Positions 57,832 to 64,000 of a DNA stretch of 64,000 nucleotides are shown in pieces (the stretch's first letter is position 1; each line of letters begins with the position of its first letter). The DNA is from Lolium rigidum (taxonomy: Eukaryota > Streptophyta > Magnoliopsida > Poales > Poaceae). Both the position numbers and the translations under genes were made by a program. The notes under the pieces were generated by a model. The model was not told where the DNA came from. It saw only the letters and a program-made list of their open reading frames with translations, and did no database searches. The stretch covers positions 210,018,254-210,082,253 of the forward strand of contig NC_061509.1 of the NCBI RefSeq assembly GCF_022539505.1, written 5' to 3'.

Positions 57832-58122
57832 AGTTCTGTGGCGCACCGTTTTGAATGCGCCACAGAAACTTATTTTGTGGCGCACCACGCTATGTGCGCC
57901 ACAGAAATAGCTTAATTTTGTGGCGCACTGCTGAACGTTGCGCCACAGAAATTGTATGGGGCCCACATCCTGCCACCACCAATTATTAGTGTAGGTATTT
58001 CTGTGGCGCACATGGCGTGCTGCGCCACAGAAATAACTCGTTCTGTGGCGCACGTGCTTCGGTGCGCCACAGAAGTAGTTGATTCTGTGGCGCACTTGCT
58101 CCGGTGCGCCACAGAATTAAGG
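57832..58122. repeat. Left subterminal repeats of the CACTA element
   Basis: Six pairs of TCTGTGGCGCAC-type and GTGCGCCACAGAA-type motifs face each other across 7-15-base spacers, so each pair is a small palindrome. Such subterminal arrays are the known binding sites of CACTA transposase in En/Spm-type elements. Confidence 0.85.
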
Positions 58123-58233
58123 TAACTTATATCATCTCGATCGCCCGTGCCCTCCCCCGCCTGTTCACCTCTCCCCTCCCCTCTTCCCTCCCCTCTCCCC
58201 TCTCTCCTCTCCTCCGATCCGCCGCGCGCCGCC

Positions 58234-58575
58234 ATGGTCGTCGCCATCGCCGGCGCCGCCGCCTTCCTCCGCGAGGGCCGCATGCCGCCACGGTCCTCCC
58301 ATCCCCGCCACCTGCAGCACAAGCTGCCGCTACGGCGAGGAGGGGCCGCCGTGAGGAGGGGCTGCCGTCGCGTGAAGGTGGAGGAGCCGCCGCGTCCTCC
58401 TCCTCCTCCACCGCTGCCGTCGTCGTCAACTTCCTCCTCCACCCCTGCAGTCGTCGGTGAACTCTCTCCCTCCCCTCCCCTCCCCTCCCTCTTCCTCTCC
58501 CGTGCGAGCACAAAGTGCTCGACGATATGCTTGTGTGCTGCTCTGATTGTGCTGCTGTTATTGTTGCTGTGCTAG
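58234..58575 (+). CDS. GC-rich ORF inside the CACTA element, possible captured exon
   Basis: An ATG at 58234 in the context GCCGCCATGG follows a long CT-rich tract (58140-58215) resembling a plant 5' leader. The frame gives 113 residues. It starts MVVAIAGAAAFLREGRMPPR, is Arg/Pro/Ser-rich and ends in a poly-Leu run. A possible 5' splice site (GTCGGTGAAC) lies near 58453, and the sequence after 58500 is T-rich and intron-like, with a TTGTTGCTGCAG acceptor-like site at about 58640. So the real coding part may be only the first ~75 residues. No domain is recognised. Frames on the opposite strand are also open because of the GC bias, so this may not be coding at all. Confidence 0.35.
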   Translation: MVVAIAGAAAFLREGRMPPRSSHPRHLQHKLPLRRGGAAVRRGCRRVKVEEPPRPPPPPPLPSSSTSSSTPAVVGELSPSPPLPSLFLSRASTKCSTICLCAALIVLLLLLLC

Positions 58576-59470
58576 CTCGTCGTTGTTCGTTGATGTGCTA
58601 CTGGATGCAATCTATCTATCTATCCCAGCTTGATGTCATTGTTGCTGCAGCTAGATGCATGCTCCGGTTGTGCTCGTTGTTCTTCGTTGATGTACTTGCT
58701 GCTTGTTGCTTGTTGATCTATCTATCCTAGCTTGTTGTCATTGTTGCTTGCAGACTAGATGCATGCTCTTGCAGACTTCTCACCATTCCTGGTGAACTAT
58801 ACTCGTTGCTATTGCTTGTGTGTCCATGCTCTAAATGGTCAAATGATCATCATGTGCTAGTGATTTACTTACCGGCTCATTGCTCATGGTTGATGTACCT
58901 CGAGTAGTGGTTCTGGATGCATTGCTGTTGTTGCTGCGAATGCATTGCTCGTCGTTGCTCTGGATGCATTGCCCCTAATTGTTATTGATGAACCATGTGA
59001 TGGTAATGATTCAATTTAATTCAATGATGTTAATTTGATTTCCATCCTTTGTTGGAAATAAATCCATGTCCGAACTCGTACAAGGTAATGAAGACTTGCT
59101 CACTTGGTATTGCTTGCTAGTTGGACATTTGGTTGGTTTTGATGCTACTTGGTTCATTTAAATGCATTAAATGCTACTATGGTATGCTACTCGTGGTATC
59201 CTTGTGAAGAAAATGGTGGATTCTTGTGAGCTTATGGTATGCTACTATGCTACTGTGGTATCCTTGTGAACATTTACTTGATGGATTGTTGTGAGCTTAT
59301 GGTATGCTACTATGCTTACTCGGATCATGTGCATATAGTTCATATAGTTCCCTAAAAAGAAAGAAGCTCCCGGCCGGATGCTTGATGTCTTGGCTTAGCC
59401 AATGATGCAAAGGCTGAGGCAAAAACTTGGATAAGAACAGGATACTAAAATAGAGATATTCACATTAGGG

Positions 59471-59735
59471 AATCATGTAAATGAATGACACTGTGGTATC
59501 CTTTGAAGAAAATGGGAAGTTTCTGATGGTTTAAAAGACTAGGTGATGCTAGGTTATTAAGTTGGCTGTCAAGGTTGGTTTTATCTGGTTAACTTGGATA
59601 GGCGATCATGTAAATGAATGCCACTGTGGTATCCTTTGAAGAAAAAGGACTGTTTCTGATGGTTTTAAAAGGCTAGGTGGTGCTAGGTGATTCAGTTGGC
59701 TACCAAGACTTGTCTCATCTGGTTAGTCGGGATAT
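59471..59735. repeat. ~132-bp tandem duplication in the CACTA element
   Basis: Two copies start ATCATGTAAATGAATG at 59472 and 59605, and each contains CACTGTGGTATCCTTTGAAG and CTAGGTG(A/G)TGCTAGGT. They have diverged at scattered positions. Confidence 0.8.
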
Positions 59736-59943
59736 GCTATGTGTTGTTGCTTGTTTAGGCATATCTATCACTTACTGGATTTACTGGTTCTTGATTGGCC
59801 TCTCTTTTGCCAGCATCACTTGGTCTATATACCAAGTGATGAATAATCCCTTCGGAGCATCTTCTCCATGCATTCTATGTGTGTTTGAGCATCTTGACTT
59901 ATGTCACCATGGTTGCTTGGTTTGTTGGTGTTTTTGTACTTGC

Positions 59944-61241
59944 CGATGATTAGATGGTTGGTCGATCACTCGTACACTCGGGGGTGGAGCAAGTGAGCCT
60001 GGTATGATGGCACAAGTATCAATATTTTGTGCATCCTACCTGGCCTCGCCTACTCCATCCCTGGATGTTAATATTTGTTTCGCCCAACAAAGTATGAGGC
60101 ATTCCATTTAGTTCATACTAGCTACTTCTTAATTGCATTGGCCTTTCTTCCATTTAGTACCGATGATTAAATTGTTTGGTCACTTGTACACTTCGGGGTG
60201 GGGCCGGTGAGCCCGGTGCGATGGCACAAATATCAATCTCTTGTGCATCCTACCTGGCCTCACCGACCCCATCCCGGAATGTTAATATTTCTTTCGACCA
60301 ACAAAGTATGAGGCATATGATATCTAGTTGAGATACCACTTGGCTCTTTCTTCCATTTTAGTGCCGATGATTAGAATGTTTGGTCACCTATACGCCGCAA
60401 TATACTTTGTAGACGGGCCCCCTTTCCCGGCCGCCGTTCCGTGAACGAGTCTTTGACGAGACAACAACGCCGACCTGCCTCTCCGGCGCATCACCACTTT
60501 TCTTCTCTCGCCGTCCAGTACGTGAACGAGTCCTTAATGCAAAGACGGTGCTAGCCTCCCTAGCATCATGCCGACCCCTGTTGCGGCGTTTCAGGCCGTG
60601 TCTCACGCGCCCTGCACTCTTCGCATTTTTGCCCGGTGAACGAATAGACTAATCGTTGGAATAAGGAAGCCGATGACGGCCGATCGCAATTTAATCTTGC
60701 GACCGGCCGTCATCGGTTTCCTTATTCCAACGATCAGTCTATTGGTTCACCGGGAAAGAAGGCGAACAAGTGCGGGCGCGGGACACACGGCCTGAAGCGC
60801 GGCAACACGGCCCGGCATAATGCTGGGCAGGCCGGCACGGTCTTTGCATCAAGGACTCGTTCACCGGACGGCGAGGGACTGCCGTGGTTCTGCGCCGGAG
60901 AGGCAGATCGGCGTCGTTGTGTCGTCAAGCACCCGTTCACGGAACGGCGGCCGGAAAGGGGGCCCTTCGCAAAGTATACTGCGGTGTATACTGCAACTAT
61001 GGTTTCGACCATAGTATTTGTGTTGACCAACAATGTATGAGGCACTTATTCCATTTTGTCATTCCATTTGCTTTGAGATTTTCAAAATGCCGATGATTAA
61101 AATGTTTGGTCACCGTACACTCGGGGCGGCGTAAGTGAGCCTGGTAAGATAGCACGAATATCAATCTCTTGTGCATCGGACTTGGTCTCACTTACACCGT
61201 CCCTGAATGTTAATATTTGTGTTGACCAACAATGTATGAGG
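59944..61241. repeat. Dispersed ~150-200-bp repeat family in the CACTA element
   Basis: Three full copies (about 59944-60100, 60164-60313, 61090-61241) run from GCCGATGATTA through GTACACT(C/T)(C/G)GGGG and GTGCATC to CCAACAA(A/T)GTATGAGGCA. A fourth copy is split: its front is at 60362-60389 and its end at about 61020-61042, with the long inverted repeat between them. Confidence 0.8.
60390..60990. repeat. ~600-bp inverted repeat (potential long hairpin)
   Basis: Arms 60390-60689 and 60697-60990 are reverse complements with moderate divergence and a loop of about 7 bases (around TTAATC). Outer ends read GCCGCAATATACTTTG and, inverted, CCGCAGTATACTTTGCG. Inner ends read ATAAGGAAGCCGATGACGGC and its complement. 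The arms are much richer in GC than their surroundings. No flanking duplication was found. Confidence 0.88.
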
Positions 61242-61635
61242 CATTTATTCCATTTCTCGTGTGCATCGGATTTGTTGGTCTCACTTTCTTCCATTTTTAT
61301 CATAGTAGGAACTGGATGAAGGACCCCGATGCAAGCGAGCCTGGTGGGTAGAGATGAGGGAGCAAAGGAGGAACCGGATGAAGACTACTTTGTATCTCGA
61401 AATTGTGAATTTTGTATGAATTAAGAGTTGTATGCAAAACATTTGACACTTGCCACTATATATGTATCTCGATCGGGCTCTAAGTAATGTGATGATGATG
61501 TCTATGTTATATCTGTGCAATGTACATGATATTTATATTATATCTGAATGTTGTTGTATATAACATGTATATATGTATATTGATGTCTATAAGCCGCATG
61601 TGTATAGCGAGCAGCACAAAATCGTGTATAATACA

Positions 61636-61830
61636 AGCAAATTCTGTGGCGCACCGAAAACCAATTCGTGGTGCACACTTTTACGTGGCGCACCTAAGAA
61701 CACGTGCGCCACGTAAACCTTAATTCCGTGGCGCATGGGCAGGTGCGCCACAGAAACCTTATTTTTGTGGCGACGTTTCTGTGGCGCACCTCCCGTGCGC
61801 CACAGAAGCCATTTTTGGTGCGCCACTGAT
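61636..61830. repeat. Right subterminal repeats of the CACTA element
   Basis: Motifs of the TGTGGCGCAC / GTGCGCCAC type recur up to the right terminus, again mostly as facing pairs. Several carry TACGTGGCGCAC variants, so the right end has diverged more than the left. Confidence 0.8.
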
Positions 61831-61922
61831 GAGGCTTTTTCTACTAGTGGCAGCTCACTAGGGAGTGGAAAGAGGTGGGAAGTTTAGTCCCACATGGAAA
61901 GTTGGGAGGAAGTTAGACCACC

Positions 61923-61929
61923 TTATAAG
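61923..61929 (+). promoter_or_regulatory. TATA box of the Copia LTR
   Basis: TTATAAG inside the palindrome CCACCTTATAAGGTGG, about 55 bases before the CGCGCGCTCC leader-like block. Confidence 0.55.
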
Positions 61930-62005
61930 GTGGGTTGTTCCACCACTAGTAAGTGAGTGAGAATAGGAGTGCTACACGCGCGCGCTCCTCCTCCTCGCTC
62001 GCTCG

Positions 62006-62036
62006 TCTCGACTCGACTCGACTCGACTCGACACGA
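62006..62036 (+). repeat. (CTCGA)n microsatellite in the Copia LTR
   Basis: Four to five CTCGA units followed by CACGACACG variants. Short and imperfect. Confidence 0.9.
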
Positions 62037-62519
62037 CACGTCACGACGCGCGCGCCGTGCTCGTGGTGAGTGGATTGAGCCTCGAGCCGAGACTTTCCTG
62101 TACGGGAGAGGGCGAGTTAGGTTTTTGGGAAGCGCTCTGCGCGACTGCTCAAGCTCTTCATCACGGGTCGCCTTCCGTCCAAGTCGGGCGGTGCTGCCTA
62201 CCGTCGTCTTCAACGCCGTCTACTTCGACCCGTCGTCCCTATCGTCTATAACGTTGTCATCAACAACGTTACTGCTGCGACATCATCTGCTACACCTCCA
62301 CCAGATCGGTACGTGCGACATATCTCGATCTGTTTAGCGATGGATGCTTTACCGTTTGCGCTGCTGCTACTCATGTTGATTAATGCATCTAGTATGTTCG
62401 AGTTTCACATGTTAGTAGCTGCTGTCGTTATGTTTTATATTCTGGAATTAATCATGGAAATTGTGCCTAATTATCCAACAATCCAAAAACCTAATTGTAG
62501 GCAATTTCTCGAGTTAACA

Positions 62520-64000
62520 ATGGCTGGTTTTTCCGATGCACCGAGGCCGGATAAGTTTACCGATGTGCACTTTAAGAGGTGGCAGGTTAAGGCCATGCTC
62601 GGCTTACTCATCCGAAAGTGTTCGAAGTTACCGATGGTTTACTCGAAGGAACTATATCTGACCAAGATCGGAACAAGTTCAAGGAAAACAATACTCTCTT
62701 CGTCGGATGCGTTCTAGGTATTCTTGCTGATCGTCCGTGTGATGTGTACATGCACATAACGGATGGTAAAGAGCTCGGGATGCACTTGGATGCTAAGTTC
62801 GGTGCAACCGATGCGAGCGATGAACTGTACATCATGGAGAGCTTCCATGACATCGGGATGGTTAACAACCGTTACGTAGTCGAACAAGCTCATGAGATAC
62901 GAGTGCATTGAGAAAGAGCTTGAACTCCTTAAGTGTGCCTTACCCGACAAGTTTGTGGCTGGATGCATCATCGCTAAGTTGCCCCCTTCATGGAGGAACT
63001 TTGCCACAACTCTCAAACACAAGAGACAGGAGATATCAGTTGAAAATCTGATAGCATCTCTTGATGTTGAGGAGAAAGCTCGGGCTAAGGATAATACTGA
63101 GAAAGGAGAGGGTCAATCTAGCGCCAATATGGTGCAGAAGAAACCCTACATCAAGAACAAAGGGAATAACAAGCCCTCCTTCAATAAGCATATGAAGACT
63201 ACAACCTTCAAGAAGAAGAAGATGATAAACAAAGCAGATCTGAGCTGCTTTACATGTGGAGAGACTGGCCACTTTTCTAAGGATTGTCCAGAGAGGGCAG
63301 ACCTCAAGAAAAAGGCGAGGCAAGTCAACACGGTGACCGCTAGCAATGCTGATGGGTACGGTAATCTCTTTACTGTTCTTTCGGTATTTCAATCTCCATG
63401 TTGGTGGATTGATACAGGTGCTAATATTCATGTGTGTGCTGACATATCCATGTTCACTTCTTATAAGGTCGCCCGGGATTCTTCCGTCTTGATGGGGAAT
63501 GGGTCACATGCTTCTGTTCGTGGTGTTGGCACGGTAGATCTGAAGTTCACTTCGGGGAAGATCGTGCAGCTGAGGAACGTGCAACATGTCCCTACTATGA
63601 ACAAGAATCTCGTTAGCGGCTCCATTCAATGCAGAGATGGGTTTAAGGTTGTTTTAGAGTCGAATAAAGTAGTTGTTTCCAAGTTTGGACAATTTATTGG
63701 TAAAGGCTATGAGTGCGGAGGCTTGTTCTGCTTTTCGCTTTCTGATTTCAGTAATAAGTCTGTGAACCATATTTGTGGCAATGTTAGTGATGATACCAGT
63801 GTTTGGCATTCTCGTTTATGTCACATTAATTTTGGTTTAATGTCTCGGCTATCCAGCTTTAAGTTTAATTCCGAATTTCACAATTGCCAAAGGTTCTAAG
63901 TGCCATAGTTGTGTACAATCAAAGCAACCTCCGGAAGCCTCACAAGGCGGCCGAGGAGAGAAACTTGGCACCTCTAGAACTCATACATTCCGATCTATGC
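62520..64000 (+). pseudogene. Copia gag-protease-integrase (5' part), frameshifted
   Basis: The start ATG at 62520 (MAGFSDAPRPDKF) opens a Copia gag that follows the family order. A first frameshift near 62590-62620 moves to the frame starting FEVTDGLLEGTISDQ. A second near 62890 moves to the frame of LELLKCALPDKFVAGC. Then come a CCHC zinc knuckle (CFTCGETGHFSKDC at 63246-63287), a protease active site (WWIDTGANIHVC at about 63402) and the pre-integrase block (VWHSRLCHINFG near 63800). Frames break again near 63865 and near 63930, where a family-like CHSCVQSKQP segment continues. Copia pol would make particle protein, protease, integrase and reverse transcriptase; the last is beyond the window. 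At least four lesions make this copy inactive. The closest relatives I recall are abundant grass Copia families. Confidence 0.88.

Larger units (their letters stand above)
57800..61849. mobile_element. CACTA-type DNA transposon, non-autonomous, 4.05 kb
   Basis: Left end CACTAGTAGGAAAACCC and right end TTTTTCTACTAGTG are inverted copies, flanked by a 3-bp duplication GCA (57797-57799 and 61850-61852), as expected for the CACTA superfamily. Both ends carry many copies of a subterminal motif (TGTGGCGCAC / GTGCGCCACA). Inside are a GC-rich ORF with leader-like and intron-like flanks, several tandem repeats and a long inverted repeat, but no transposase. It therefore depends on a related autonomous element. 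It split the U3 of the Copia LTR upstream of the TATA box. Confidence 0.92.
61850..62519 (+). repeat. 5' LTR remainder and leader of the Copia element
   Basis: This part starts GCAGCTCACTAGGG after the CACTA element. A palindrome-flanked TATA region (CCACCTTATAAGGTGG) is at 61918-61933, followed by GC-rich leader sequence. The LTR/internal boundary lies somewhere in this interval and was not resolved. Confidence 0.7.
57687..64000 (+). mobile_element. Decayed Copia retrotransposon, cut by window end
   Basis: The LTR starts TGTTGAAATATTGGGTCCAC at 57687, is interrupted by a CACTA element at 57800-61849, and resumes GCAGCTCACTAGGG at 61850. Downstream is a Copia gag-protease-integrase reading in several frames. 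The reverse transcriptase and 3' LTR would lie beyond 64000. The end of the LTR could not be placed exactly: it must lie between about 62050 and the gag start at 62520, and I see no clear initiator-Met primer site. Confidence 0.88.

Noticed and set aside
58127..58513. Minus-strand Gly/Arg-rich ORFs opposite the CACTA internal ORF
   Set aside because: Pure consequence of the GC-rich codon pattern; composition is low complexity, without start-context support.
1..64000. CRISPR arrays, phage genes, bacterial operons, ribosomal or transfer RNA genes
   Set aside because: All direct repeats found are satellites, LTRs or transposon-internal repeats. The tRNA-like matches are only short retroelement primer sites. 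The window is plainly plant nuclear DNA.

Overview
This window looks like a repeat-only intergenic block from a large grass genome, most likely Triticeae or a close pooid relative. The evidence is the LTR retrotransposon mix (Gypsy LTRs starting TGATACGT and TGTAACACCCC, an Angela/BARE-like Copia tip), a CACTA transposon with CACTAGTAG ends, and a long AT-rich satellite. I see no host gene that I can support, and no tRNA, rRNA or CRISPR. Family names are from memory and no search was run.

Layout. 1-2352: right part of a Gypsy-type LTR cut by the window edge. 2545-3550: two LTR heads of related families, each cut by the next insertion. 3551-8483: element A1, an Athila-like gag-protease element with a tRNA-Asp type primer site, lost into an assembly gap. 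8584-19077 and 50183-54489: one satellite array of ~310-330 bp monomers, split by a 31.1 kb nested insertion. 54590-57686: a Copia LTR tip, unclassified AT-rich sequence with ~600 bp diverged repeats, and a dead PIF/Harbinger transposase. 57687-64000: a decayed Copia element whose LTR is interrupted by a 4.05 kb CACTA-type element.

The nest inside the satellite can be read base by base from target-site duplications. A2 (19078-50182, TSD AAACC) sits in the satellite. B (19515-42462, minus strand, TSD GACGC) sits in the 5' LTR of A2. E (19642-21863, minus, TSD TCGTC) sits in the left LTR of B, and a Mutator-like MITE (19943-20132, TSD GGTATTTTAT) sits in the gag of E. A3 (30408-37148, TSD ACGGT) sits in the right LTR of B. 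A2 and A3 are one family, so that family was active both before and after B arrived.

None of the better-preserved elements (A2, A3, B) encodes reverse transcriptase or integrase, so they must have relied on enzymes from elsewhere. A1 and A2 carry gag plus protease only. A3 has the same LTRs, leader, stop context and 2.6 kb noncoding tail, but a different short ORF between the shared start and stop. B has ~6.17 kb LTRs around only ~1.64 kb of internal DNA with two small ORFs, one with two zinc knuckles. The least expected signals are the A3 ORF replacement, the -1 gag/protease overlap shared by A1 and A2, the two-level organisation of the satellite, and a ~600 bp inverted repeat inside the CACTA element. 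Three 100-N gaps (8484, 19792, 54490) all fall in repeats, so lengths across them are unknown.
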